Part shown: positions 31,818-42,719 of the stretch, piece after piece
Numbering within the stretch: position 1 is the stretch's first letter
How the letters are laid out: each line of letters begins with the position of its first letter
DNA from: Reticulitermes speratus
Lineage: Eukaryota; Arthropoda; Insecta; Blattodea; Rhinotermitidae
Direction of reading: 5' to 3'
DNA: 64,000 bases
NCBI GenBank assembly: GCA_021186555.1
Contig: JAJKFL010000011.1
Span: forward strand, 35,472,923 to 35,536,922
Notes under the pieces: generated by a model
Seen by the model: only the letters and a program-made list of their open reading frames with translations
Database searches by the model: none
Told to the model about the DNA's origin: nothing
Program-made: the position numbers and the translations under genes

Positions 31818-32133
31818 CAGCGGTTCCCAACCTGATACGTGCGTGACCCTAAAGTACCAAATACTATGTGACCTGCGACCCTACCAAGGAAACGGCAATA
31901 GTCAGCGATATTTACTACAAATGAACTAATACTAATGCCTTTTGTTGAACACTACGTAACATTGCAACTTATTAAAAAAATATTGAATTTTGAATGTTAC
32001 AATACAATATTCAGATACAAATTTTGATTTTCCCCCCATAATTATAGAGTACTCCATAAAACCCTTTCGCGACCCTACGTCAGACCCCCAGCGACCCTGA
32101 TTTGGGTCGCGACCTGAGGTTGGGAACCACTAG
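31818..32133. mobile_element. Non-autonomous hAT-like element
   Basis: CAGCGGTTCCCAACCTGA and TGAGGTTGGGAACCACTAG are inverted ends. Inside, GCGTGACCCTAAAG and TTTGGGTCGCGACC are subterminal inverted blocks. No clear 8-bp duplication remains. Confidence 0.6.
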
Positions 32134-33175
32134 TGTTATGGGCTGCATAGAATGAACTGGCGGGCCTCATGCAGTCCGCGGACCGCGCGTTTGAAACCCT
32201 TGATACAGACAACGAGGATTCGATTCCTTCCTTACAGAAAACGCACAGAACGACCACTTAAAGCTGTTTTGGGAAATAGCAGATGTTAATTGCGAAAATT
32301 ATACGAAACAAATATACCGTGTGGGTACCCTAAAATGCAAAGGTTCTGAAGTTGAAGCACTGTTCCGTGAAGTGTCAATACAGGAAATGAAGTGTTACGT
32401 CCAAAGTCTTGAACTGGCAGAGTGAAATATCGAAAGCCATAAACCGCTGGGTCGCGGGAAGCGAATCAAATAAACGGGCCATGTTCTTGACATTCCGCAG
32501 TCAAAATAAACCCACCTCATGACGTGCCATGACCTAGGTTACAATCCTCCACACGTACCCTTCCGCGTTCCACTATCGGCGGGCCACCCTTCACCCCCTC
32601 ACCCCCCCCCCCAACACATACACACGACCCCCGGGTCCCACAAGGCCAAACAAACTGCACATCATTTCATAAACACTCACAGTACTCCTTTCCTGTGACA
32701 AAGACACATACAGCTGTGTCAATATCCTGTATTCCGGAGGTATCACATTCGAATCCCGAAGGAAACAAACTCAACGGAGTCACGTATCTCGGTTCTCTCT
32801 CTCTCCGAGAAATGCCGAACTATCCATATTACGGTACTCTGTGCTGTGACATGTTGCAATCCAGTACCGACGTTTCGAAGGACTATACCGCTGCCATCTT
32901 CAGGGATGAATACTGAACCATGAACGTGTCTGGGGGTAGGGGTCCTACAGACACGTTAGGATCCAAGGCTATTTCAATCTACTTAAAAATCAAGTTTAAA
33001 ACAATGAATCAAACTTACAACAAGAGTAAAATCAAGATACCTGTCTCACAGTAAGGCACGGTCAGTGTTACAACCTGAAGACTGTGGCAGAATGCCGGTG
33101 CTTACCGATCAGACTATACGGTGGCATCAAGCACGCGAGCACAACATTACTCTTTTTTCGATGTAAAGGACAAAG
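32134..33175. other. Mostly unassigned; hammerhead-like core near 32858-32905 (minus)
   Basis: The minus strand at about 32858-32905 reads CCCUGAAGAU, GGCAGC..., GAAACGUCGGUA, a decayed member of the foldback family. C-rich tract at 32602-32612. The rest is not recognised. Confidence 0.4.
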
Positions 33176-33459
33176 CAATCCCTTTACACGGCTGGACAGG
33201 CCCCTAAGGCTCTAAGAGGTTGAGGCTTACAGATTTGTAGACAATCGGCACATGAAGGTGGTAAGGTTGTCAGTCCTACTCACCGGCCGCCTTTACCCTC
33301 AGGAGATACTCCTGGTACTCATTTCTGTTAGAGGCTGAGTCGACCCCAGGGCCATAGTGCGGCCGGAAAGATTATGTCAATGATACCATCAGGAATCGAA
33401 TCCGCGACCTTCCGGCTTGTAGCTCAGTGCCTCAACCAACTGAGCCACCGCGTGCTCCC
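33176..33459 (-). mobile_element. SINE family A, inverted, near full length
   Basis: The reverse complement reads from the head CACGCGGTGGCTCAGTTGGT and B-box GCGGATTCGATTCCTGA through GGGGTCGACTCAGCC to GGGATTGCTTTGTCC. Confidence 0.85.
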
Positions 33460-33624
33460 TTTCTCGATGTGGAAACTGATTATGAATCATGAATCGTGAA
33501 GAGTGTGAGACGAGTTTCGAAGCCGGAGTCTTCCGCGAACGAAACTGCATCAAAATTTCCCAATCCACTTTACGAACAGACCACTGCATGTGAAATTAGA
33601 GACTCTCATGTTAAGACCACGGCA

Positions 33625-33700
33625 TTCTACCTGAAGATGGAGGCGGCACGTTCCTCCGAAACGTTTGTACCTATGAACACTACCTCACACTTAGCGACCT
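33625..33700 (+). mobile_element. Foldback repeat fragment with hammerhead-like core
   Basis: CTACCTGAAGATGGAGGCGG...TTCCTCCGAAACGTTTGTAC: CUGAAGAU, a GGAGG/CCUCC stem, GAAA, CGUUUG, UA. Stem I does not pair. The same version is seen at 60535-60660. Confidence 0.45.
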
Positions 33701-34194
33701 CTGAACGGTTTTTTTCATTTACATATACAGATTATACAGCACCAATACGACAGTACAGCAGTGTTTACATAGCTTTTTTCCACGGAGGAAAGCACCTAAA
33801 TCATTTTTCATATCCAGAGAAGCCCCCACCTATTAAAACGTTTAGCTGATAGCGCGCAGCCTATGAGGCAGCTGTGTAGCAATACGCAACGAACACAGAC
33901 ATAATACAGTTAAATATAACCTTAAATGCGAACTGAGCAAAACAAAACACGCAGGTGGTGGCGCACGGTGATCACCCCAGTACTGCCAATTGCCGAGCAA
34001 AAAAAAAAAAAAAAAAAAAAATTACCGCCACAATTCGTGGATTATTCAAACTATTTTCGCGGTATTTCAACATTTCTATTTACTCATTCCACGATATCTC
34101 GCGAAACCCCTAACGATGTCTCGCGCAGTCGGTATCTGTCTGTCCGTAGCGCCGATATCCACCACTAAGCCTACACGGTGATATAACCCAATAG

Positions 34195-34345
34195 ACCACA
34201 GCCCACCGCGGAGTTTCGGGTTCAATTTCAGGTCAGTCCATTAGCGTGTTGGACACAGTGGCAATGGGACAGATTTTTCTCGGGTACTTCGGTTTCCCCC
34301 TGTCCCTATCATTCTACCACTGCCCCATACATTCATCTACCACCG
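34195..34345 (+). mobile_element. SINE family D, diverged
   Basis: GTTTCGGGTTCAATTTCAGG, GTGGCAATGGGACAGATTTT and CGGTTTCCCCCTGTCCCTAT follow the family D order with many substitutions. Confidence 0.5.
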
Positions 34346-34482
34346 AAGCTACTCTTAGCAGTTTAGAGCGTCGTTAAATAAAATACTTCCCATTTCTCTC
34401 GCCACAATCCAGGAGTCTGTATTTCAGCCCCGGTTTAAGCGCGAGGACCAACTTTTTCTTCCAGAAACAAAGGTGTGATATA

Positions 34483-34824
34483 CATTAGGCCCTCGATTTA
34501 ACGGACTAATTGCGGGTAGGTGTGTCCGCTATTGCCGAAAGTCCGTTAAATCGAATGTATTTTAAAAACATATATTAATAACGAACTTACAATGTACAGG
34601 GTGTATTAAAATGTTATTGTAATGTATAAGTATCAATAAAATATTATTATAATGTACATTCAGCAATTTATACACGTCACTAAAACATCTGTTAAAAATA
34701 TGAAAATAAATTTACGACAGGAACCAAACTTTATTTCAATTAAACACGTCAAAAACTAAAAATTTTTTGTCCGTTAAATCCGAAGTCCGTCAAATCGGGG
34801 GTCCGTTAAATCGAGGGCCTACTG
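34483..34824. mobile_element. Tigger-like MITE, 342 bp
   Basis: CATTAGGCCCTCGATTTAAC and the inverted GTTAAATCGAGGGCCTACTG are flanked by TA at 34481-34482 and 34825-34826. Extra inverted TTTAACGGAC blocks lie inside both ends. Confidence 0.8.
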
Positions 34825-35206
34825 TACTGGACAAAGCAGGGAGGTTTTCGCGAACTTGAACCGGTCCGGCACATCAGTTAGTTTCACGGTACTTTTTATT
34901 TCGCGGAATGCCAGGAATCGGGATGCAAGATTCAGAACAAGGCAATCGACATTCACGAAGCACATTAGCTTTCCCATCATGCACTTCCTTCACGCGGGTG
35001 CAACTGCTACCGTCTTGTGACGTCATCAAAGCATTGCCAGACTTATTAACTCATTAAGCCAGGAATACGTTAACGATTTCCCGTTTTGTTCCGCAATCCT
35101 GGAAGTGTTACAGGAACGTGTCACGCCTGAGTTTCGAAAGAATTTTCCTTATTTAAGTCCGTCTTCGATTCCTAAACAACACCTTTAAAAACCCTAATGC
35201 ATTATA

Positions 35207-35279
35207 CAGAGTGGTGCAAAAGTCACTTCACACTCGACGTTTAAAATTTTGCGTCCAGTGTGACTTTTGCGCCACCCTG
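35207..35279. mobile_element. 73-bp palindromic micro-MITE
   Basis: CAGAGTGGTGCAAAAGTCAC and GTGACTTTTGCGCCACCCTG are inverted ends separated by about 33 bp, flanked by TA at 35205-35206 and 35280-35281. Mariner-type TIR by appearance. Confidence 0.75.
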
Positions 35280-35457
35280 TATACACCCTTTCTGCTTGTT
35301 CGTTAGTTACAAAGTGTGAAGACCCCGTCCGTCCGTCTGTAACGCAGTGTCAGCGGCTAAACGGTCTGTCGGATTTTCATCACTCTGAACACTTCTTTAC
35401 AAAAAAAGTTGTCACGACTGAATTTCGTTGACAATCCGATCAGTCGTACTTCAAATC

Positions 35458-35610
35458 TGTGGTCTTCTGGGTAATTACACGGCGTCGTGTGATAATTATT
35501 TACCGACGTTTCGGGACAACTTGATCCGTGAAGATGGGACCGATACGTTGTCCCCGAAACGTCGGCAAATAATTACCACACGACGCCGTGTAATTACCCA
35601 GAAGACCACA
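35458..35610. mobile_element. Long hairpin, complete member of the CCCAGAA foldback family
   Basis: The arms of about 60 bp (35458-35518 and 35550-35610) are almost perfect inverses: TGTGGTCTTCTGGGTAATTA, CACGGCGTCGTGTGATAATT, ATTTACCGACGTTTCGGG. The loop side contains CCGTGAAGATGGGACC...TTGTCCCCGAAACGTCGG, i.e. GUGAAGAU, stem, GAAAC. Partial copies lie at 7695, 13480, 13785, 28815 and 40480. Confidence 0.75.
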
Positions 35611-35909
35611 TATTTCATCAACATCGCGGCGGACGCCTGAGATCTAAGACGTACTTCAGTTTACGGGCGTCTAACTGGATCTGTACTAAGTGTTTAACGT
35701 GTCATATTTCTATTGGATAGGAAGAGGAAACTTGTATCTGCCTTGTACGAACAGCAACCAGAAGGTGTACTCCCCTGGACGACACATACCTTCCATACAA
35801 TGTTCTCTGCCCCTACACCTCAACGACCTCAATGTTGATATACTGCGAACTACGCTGCCTGCTACTCTCTTGCTTAGCAAACAGATAATTGAAGAACCAA
35901 ACATTATGT

Positions 35910-36186
35910 AACTAACTAACTAACTAACTACATGTAGCACAGTCCTTCTTGAGAAGCTAACAGTTCCTCAGTTAGTCAAGAAATTCCCCGCGTTTTATGC
36001 AACCCGAAGGTTCATTACCGCATTCACAACAGCCCGCCACCTGTCCCTATCCTGAGCCATATCAATCCAGTCCATGCCCCCCATCCCACTTCTTGAAGAT
36101 CCATTTTAATATTATCCTCCCATCTACGCCTGGGTCTTCCAAGTGCTCTCCTTCCCTCAGGCCTCCCCACCAAAACCTGTATGCAC
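35910..36186 (-). mobile_element. Non-LTR retrotransposon 3' end, inverted
   Basis: Starts with (AACT)n, the inverse of the (TTAG)n tail, then TTCCCCGCGTTTTATGCAAC. The minus strand encodes [20 protein letters not shown], then [12 protein letters not shown] where a one-base shift changes the frame. Confidence 0.8.
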
Positions 36187-36389
36187 ATTATGTAAACAAT
36201 ATAAAAATAGTCAATGTACATTAACATTTTACCTGACCAATAGTCACTTCCTGTCGGCTCGCTTGTCATATAAACGGCAGCCACATGCGCGTTGAAATAG
36301 CACCGGGAAGTGACAAACGATATTGCTCATATAAAATAATGACCCTGTGTACTCATAAAACCAAATCATCCTCCTCCAGGTAGCACGTC

Positions 36390-36790
36390 GCCCTTGCGAA
36401 CCTAGTACCGCTCAGTTCGTCATTAATTCCATACATTTTATGGAACCCGAAGATTCATTATCGTGTTCACAAAAGCCCGCTACTGATCCCTGCTCTGATC
36501 GACATGATTCCATCCCATAACCTTCGATCCCATTTCTCTAACTCCATTTTAACAACCTCACGACTATACCTACATCTTCCAAGTGGTCTTTAGGTTTACC
36601 ACCGAAATCCTGTACACATTTCATTTATCTCCTGTTTGCTGCATGCCCCGCCCATCTCATCTTTCTTTATCTAATCACTATATAACGAAGAAGCTCCTCC
36701 TTACACTATTTTCTCCATTCTGCCACCACTTTGCTTATATCCAAACACCCTACGCAGCAATCTCTTACACTCAGCCTACAGTCTTGATGC
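36390..36790 (-). mobile_element. Non-LTR retrotransposon 3' region, diverged
   Basis: TTTTATGGAACCCGAAGATT, CACAAAAGCCCGCTACTGAT and CATGCCCCGCCCATCTCATC match the inverted [16 protein letters not shown] tail and the upstream RMRWAGH segment, with many substitutions. Confidence 0.6.
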
Positions 36791-37049
36791 AAGACAAATA
36801 AACGATCAATATAACATAAATACAGTCTGACACGCCTATTTTATTACCAAAACAATACATTCTGTTCTTATAAAACTGCTACATGTTTCGACCAGATCGT
36901 ATCATTGGGCTTATAAAAATACGTAAAAGTCACAACCACGCATCACGACAACAACAGCAGGATATTGACGTCAGCAGCTATACAAAACAAACTGCCAGCA
37001 ATTTTAACAATTTCTAATAATATAATTTTAATAATTTTTACGACATAGT

Positions 37050-37375
37050 AAAGTAAAGTAAAGTAAAGTAAAGTACAGCAATCCCATTACAGGCCTGGAC
37101 AGGCCCTGAGGGTTCCAGGAGGTTGAGGCTCCCAGATTTCTAAACAATCGGCACATTAAGGTGGTAAGGTTGTCAGCCCTACGCACTGGCCGCCTTTACA
37201 CCCCAGGAAATACTCCTGGTACTCATTTCTGTTAGAGGCTGAGTCGACCCCAGGGCCATAGTGCGACCGAAAAAGATTATGTCAATGAAAAATTCCAATG
37301 ACACCATCGGAAATCGAACTCGCGACCTTACGGCTTGTAGCGCAGTGCCTCAACCAATTGCGCCACCGCGTGCCC
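37050..37375 (-). mobile_element. SINE family A, inverted, full length with (GTAAA)n tail
   Basis: AAAGTAAAGTAAAGTAAAGT at the left is the inverse of a TTTAC-type tail, followed by the family body and the inverted head GCGCAGTGCCTCAACCAATT, CACCGCGTGCCC. Confidence 0.88.
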
Positions 37376-37449
37376 CAATTTTTACGACACAGCGCTCTAT
37401 ATTTACAATTTATAGTGCTACACGTTACGCTCCAAACGCAACATAAACA

Positions 37450-37690
37450 CTATATATACAGCGAGACATTGCAAGGAACTAATTGAAGAAACTTTGTATA
37501 CGGTGATTGTCAATGTAAATAACAGCCTTATACAGTGTAACGGCTGTGATAATACCAAATGGACAGCGAACAGTGAAGGGAACTTATCGATGTGCCGTGA
37601 TGATGGCAGAGTGACGGCCGAAACATGTGTAGGGTGAATTGAACAGAATACGAATATAAATAGTGCATTTGTTGGTTAACACAACGTGAA
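37450..37690 (+). mobile_element. Element with 3' hammerhead-like module
   Basis: Ends GTGCATTTGTTGGTTAAC. The module at about 37595-37640 reads CCGUGAUGAU, a GGC/GCC stem, GAAA, CAUGUG, UAGGG. It has G at core position 3. It is the same subfamily as 9345-9605. Confidence 0.45.
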
Positions 37691-38346
37691 ATTACTGTAC
37701 AAAAGGAGGTTCAGATGTGTACCACAACAGTTACCATTACATGGACCGAGATCTCATCATTAGTCACATTACAATTTTACTTTGGCTGCACAACAAAACG
37801 ACGCTTAAATTTGCGCGCACTGTTTTGTAACATCTGATACGCCTTTTGACTGTGACAGTGACGATCACCCGATCTGGTCGAAACATGCAGCAACTGGACA
37901 AAAACAAAATTTATTGTTTTTATTACAAAACAGGTAAATTCAACGTTTTGTACACTTTAATTTCTAAGTTTATAGACTGCGTCAAACTTTAAGGAAACCT
38001 CAGGCGGAGAACAGCTGCTGTTGCCAGTATTCCTATACAAACCCTACAACTTCTCAACTAGAAAGCAAGAGTAAAGGTAAAGGTCAACTTGCCCTGCACA
38101 CACCACGAAGACATATATGGGAAGAAGAGGTATATGGTTCCACTCATTAACCTCGACACCAGATGGAAATAAAGCAAAAAGACCCAATGAAATGTGGCCC
38201 AAAATCTGATGTCCCGAGACACAATACCGTTGTTTTGGATGGCAAAATCAGCTGCTCGTATAAGAAATTATAAGCTGCACATTTGTAAGGTAACCGTGCG
38301 TATGCACACAGCTGCGTCTTGTCCTCCATATTGATTCGGTTAAAAT
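37691..38346. other. Unassigned; SINE B relic at about 38075-38165
   Basis: AGTAAAGGTAAAGGTCAACT and TTCCACTCATTAACCTCGAC look like an inverted family B 3' part. ATCTGGTCGAAACATGCAGC at 37872 is a decayed hammerhead-like core. Confidence 0.35.
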
Positions 38347-38889
38347 GTCAACCCTGGAAGGAAATGGGGTCAGATGACTTGAAGTCATCGATTTTAGGCA
38401 CAGGCAGTCATCTGCTAGGCTGAGGAAATTCCAGGTCATCGTGGTGATTACACCAAGACATGACCAGTTCGTAGACTGAAATGTCAACCCTGGAAGGAAA
38501 TGGGGTCAGATGACTTGAAGTCATCGATTTTAGGCACAGGCAGTCATCTGCTAGGCTGAGGAAATTCCAGGTCATCGTGGTGATTACACTAAGACATGAC
38601 CAGTTCGTAGACTGAAATGTCAACCCTGGAAGGAAATGGGGTCAGATGACTTGAAGTCATCGATTTTAGGCACAGGCAGTCATCTGCTAGGCTGAGGAAA
38701 TTCCAGGTCATCGTGGTGATTACACCAAGACATGACCAGTTCGTAGACTGAAATGTCAACCCTGGAAGGAAATGGGGTCAGATGACTTGAAGTCATCGAT
38801 TTTAGGCACAGGCAGTCATCTGCTAGGCTGAGGAAATTCCAGGTCATCGTGGTGATTACACTAAGACATGACCAGTTCGTAGACTGAAA
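38347..38889. repeat. 136-bp tandem repeat, four units
   Basis: Units start at 38347, 38483, 38619 and 38755 and are almost identical. Each contains the near-palindrome GATGACTTGAAGTCATC and ends in CATGACCAGTTCGTAGACTG. No transposon ends seen around the array. Confidence 0.97.
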
Positions 38890-38984
38890 CTGCGTTGCTG
38901 AGGTCTACAAAGAGGTGTTTTGCATCTGGGCCCCAAGAACTGCATGTAACTGAGCACTTTCTGAGCTTGCCAAGACATTCCCAG

Positions 38985-39130
38985 TACTGCGTGCAAACCC
39001 TCAGGTTCGTTGCCGTGTCCACACCCTCCAAAATCCACTGCTTTAACAATATATACCCGTATGAGCGCACGCCTTCCAAGCACTCTCTTTCTTTCTGGTT
39101 TCCCAAACAAAATTTTGAATGCATTTATCA
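38985..39130 (-). mobile_element. Non-LTR retrotransposon 3' fragment, diverged
   Basis: ACCCTCAGGTTCGTTGCCGT, GCGCACGCCTTCCAAGCACT and GTTTCCCAAACAAAATTTTG match the inverted tail family. It immediately follows the 136-bp array. Confidence 0.45.
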
Positions 39131-39465
39131 AATGTCAAGGCTTAAAAAGTTTCTGAAAGAAATTGTGTGTCAATACGAGTTACAGACAGCTCTGTGGCTC
39201 AGGGCAGTGAGCATTTAGAGATTTCTGCGAAGAATTTCATAACAAATAGTTCCGGTTGTCACCAAACCACTAAATTTCCCCACTATCAAGTGTTCATGCA
39301 TTCAGTTATACATTCATAACAATACAGGTACTGTGACTAACCATCACATCCAAAAACGCTAATGATGTCCACCTAATCTCGCTCAGAACGGAAACCAGAA
39401 ATATGACACTGCAGAATGAATGGAGCTCTACCGCCATTACACAATCGCGATTAGTTCAAATTATA

Positions 39466-39543
39466 CAGGGCATACACAAAAGAATGGTGCGGTTTTAATA
39501 GTGAACACTATTAAAACCGCACCATTCTTTTGTGTATGCCCTG
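39466..39543. mobile_element. 78-bp palindromic micro-MITE (copy 3)
   Basis: A near-perfect palindrome CAGGGCATACACAAAAGAAT to its inverse, flanked by TA at 39464-39465 and 39544-39545. Its arms are the least mutated of the three copies. Confidence 0.92.
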
Positions 39544-40479
39544 TATATCGCTGTGTGGCACAAAGGTCAATGAATGAACTGGAAATGATTTGGGAGGACA
39601 AAGATTTGAACCGGGGACTTCGCGAGTTAAGGACCCGGAGCGCCAATCACTCGATCGCGGTGTTGCCGTGTTTTACGCCCTCACATCTGCTCGCACGCGA
39701 CGCGAACGTGAATACAAACTGCAACACCGCGCCCACAAAGCAAAGGAATAAGAACTACCCGCATTAACTTAATTTACCGAGAGATCTGAAAACCCACTTT
39801 GTGGCACTTTGACCCGCCAACCCCACCGCCTTCTATACAAAGAACAGAAACTCTCTAGACAACAGCCAAATAATGCCCGTCCTTGTGTCAAAAGAATTCC
39901 CCCAGCTCAAAACAGTTTCATTACATTTCAGATAAGTTATCCGCCTCCTAACCGATTCCCCTTTGTTTTCTATCCAATTATGAAGAAAACAGAACTCCAC
40001 CAGTCGCAATGCTCGACTTAATAAACCGGACAAGGAAAAGTTGAACTTTGCATCAAGGAAACAGTTAATCTTCTGTTAAAACTTCCAGGATTCATTCCGT
40101 GCGATTTCAGCCACTCGGATAAGCTGTTTAATATTCATAATCAAAATTTCTTCACATGAAAGGTGTTCCAAGAATACGAGCTTCTCCAACGATTTCCCCA
40201 TTTTTTCGTCTTCGGTCATAAACTAAATCTTTTATGCGTCCTACATCGAATGGAAGCACAATAACGCGACAACGTGCGTTCGTCTCATCTCGAAATCCAC
40301 GCAACGCATTTCAACTGCATTTAATAGTCCATTGGCGACGTCGTGGACTGGTCGTTGGCTCTTGTGAACAAGGTGATGAACATTTGGATTCCATAAACGG
40401 CAGAGACTATATTGGCGACAATAGGCCACATCTTACTTGAAGGTGACGCGTTTAAAATGTATCAAGGCCTGAATCGTAC
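39544..40479. other. Mostly unassigned; LINE-tail relic near 40330-40415
   Basis: GGACTGGTCGTTGGCTCTTG and GATGAACATTTGGATTCCAT resemble the plus-strand tail of the [10 protein letters not shown] family. A tRNA-like ATTTGAACCGGGGACTTC block is at 39604. Confidence 0.35.
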
Positions 40480-40565
40480 AAAAATGGGATACGTTGTCCC
40501 GAAACGTCGGTAAACAATTACCACACGACGCCGCGTAATAACCCAGAAGACAGCAGATTTCACGT
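40480..40565. mobile_element. Foldback repeat fragment, CCCAGAA family (right arm)
   Basis: GGGATACGTTGTCCCGAAAC, GTCGGTAAACAATTACCACA and CGACGCCGCGTAATAACCCA match the right arm of 35458-35610. Confidence 0.6.
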
Positions 40566-41334
40566 GCACATGTCCTCGCTAATAAAGCGTATATTTAACG
40601 AGAAAATGGAAAAGAACGCCCTGTAACCAGAACGTAACGCCAAATTCGACACACCTCGTTATCGGACGAACGACAACCGGCGCAGCTTCGCATTCCAGAC
40701 ATCAAGGGTTCTAATCTCAACACGGCGACTGGCTAAGCTGATGGGATTCTGGAACGCCTTAAAACAGGCCACGACCCCTTCCTTACACACCCTCTCCAAT
40801 TCATAATTCACGATTAACCCTTCCTTTCGACGACATACAGAAAGTGCTGACTGGAAAAAAAAGTTGTTAACCGCTCTTAAAGCCCTAAAACAAGGGTGCA
40901 CAATTTTCCAAAAAAACGCAGGAGCCACCTCAGAATCCCAGACGTCAGAAGGGCGAAATAAAGCACGTTCTGAAATAACGACAGAAATATATCAGGTGCT
41001 AGCGACCACCTTTCAGACGCCCGGGCGACCTGGCGACCTGGATTTTTGGACCCGTGACCTATGTAACACGAATATTCACTTTCTGTACCAGACAAAACGC
41101 CATGCCTCTGCATGACAAAGACCGAACTGTTAGTGCTGTTAAAGAGACAAAATATATTCATTCTAGGAGTCGCTACAAATACACCCTGTGTGCAGTGGGC
41201 ACTGCTGCTATCAATGTTCATTTATGGTACATATCGTAACCACATTGCTCTGAACTGTTAAATACAAGCACGTATAAAGAACATTGCAACTGTGGCTTCC
41301 GTATATGCAAATCACGAGCAATAAAAAAGACAGA
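40566..41334. other. Unassigned; possible hAT relic near 40890
   Basis: CAAGGGTGCACAATTTTCC at 40890 resembles the hAT end at 31582, without a clear partner. No gene seen. Confidence 0.3.
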
Positions 41335-41850
41335 CACTGTACGTACAACATAACATTAAGGTGCGTTCGCGTAACCAATGTTGCCGTGGAAAAGCAATAA
41401 GTATTGTATATTCTTAGTGTCTGTAGCCTTAGTTATCCAGAATGCAAGGCGCATGCGACGTATTAGATTGTCATCTGCGGCCTGTCCCGTTCTACCACAT
41501 TTTTTTCACATTATCTCAGAAACGGCACCATTGTCGGGGGGGGGGGGTTACTGAATATAAAATGTTTTGATTTTTTTACAATTTTGGTCTGAAACATTTC
41601 TCATTCTAACGATAATTCAGCAAAATAGTATCACGAATGTACACAGGTCGTCATACAAAGCACCCGTTATTCGTGTCACATATTAATAAAACTTGAATTT
41701 TTCTCGACAGATTTTCGCAAAAATTATCAAATTTCAGGAAAATCAGTCAATTGGTGGGAGGCGAGTGTCGTTCCATGCAGACAAGACGGACAGACATGAC
41801 GAAGCTAATAGTCGCTTTTCGCAATTCTGTGAAACGCGCCTAAAAAAAAC
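41335..41850 (+). repeat. Interspersed repeat family X
   Basis: GGTGCGTTCGCGTAACCAAT, GGCGCATGCGACG, ACATTTTTTTCACATTATCT and GACATGACGAAGCTAATAGT in the family X order. A G tract at 41538-41547 interrupts it. Confidence 0.8.
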
Positions 41851-42719
41851 CCCGAAAATTCGACCACGCACCGAACACATGACAGCAACACCTTCACGCA
41901 CACGCACACATTTTCATATCGTACAGACAGCAAGCAAATATAATTAAAAAAAAAAAATTGAACCGCTGTCACATAATCAAAACATCGTATTACTGCGTAT
42001 TTTTGGTGCTCACTTCTTTTATTAGCGCAAATGGTAACTTTCAATATAAACGACACATATATCAAAATCGGGGCATAACGACTGTCACAACGTCACATCT
42101 ACCTAGCGCTAATTACTGATATCCTACCCACAGTCACATTTATGTGCAGGTGACATTAAAAGCAATCTGCCCCCACAAGCAAACACGACAACTATAAATT
42201 GCGATGCTTCCAGCTTCAAATGATGGACAGAGGCATTCACTGCCTCATAACTTTACAAATTTGAAACATTCATAAATTAAATTTCGTTTTGCAAAACGCG
42301 ACGGCACTTCACAAATCCCAAGGACCAAAATCAACGCGACTTTATTTTCGCTTTCCTAGTCTCGTCTAGAGCCTACAGACTCGCGACTTGTCTGCCTGCC
42401 ATCCAACCTAATTACAACTTCATAACTTAATCCAGTCATCCAGTAACCTTATTAACTGAACAATCCGACATGAACACAGCATGCCAATAAATCTCAATTA
42501 GCCCTGCTTGCAGAAACTAGTTTTCGAAACCACTTTTTTTTAGCCCTCCGCCGAAGATGTTATAATGCAGAGGACTTAAGGACTGCCTTGCTTTTTGTGC
42601 TGTACACAAACACACATCAGAAATTGCAACAGCAAGACATATCCTTAGATATTAGTACAAACTCAGATCAAATACAGTACTTCCTACACTATTTCAAGCA
42701 AAAACTTCAATAAATTATA
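41851..42719. other. No gene seen
   Basis: No recognisable repeat or exon. Confidence 0.5.
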
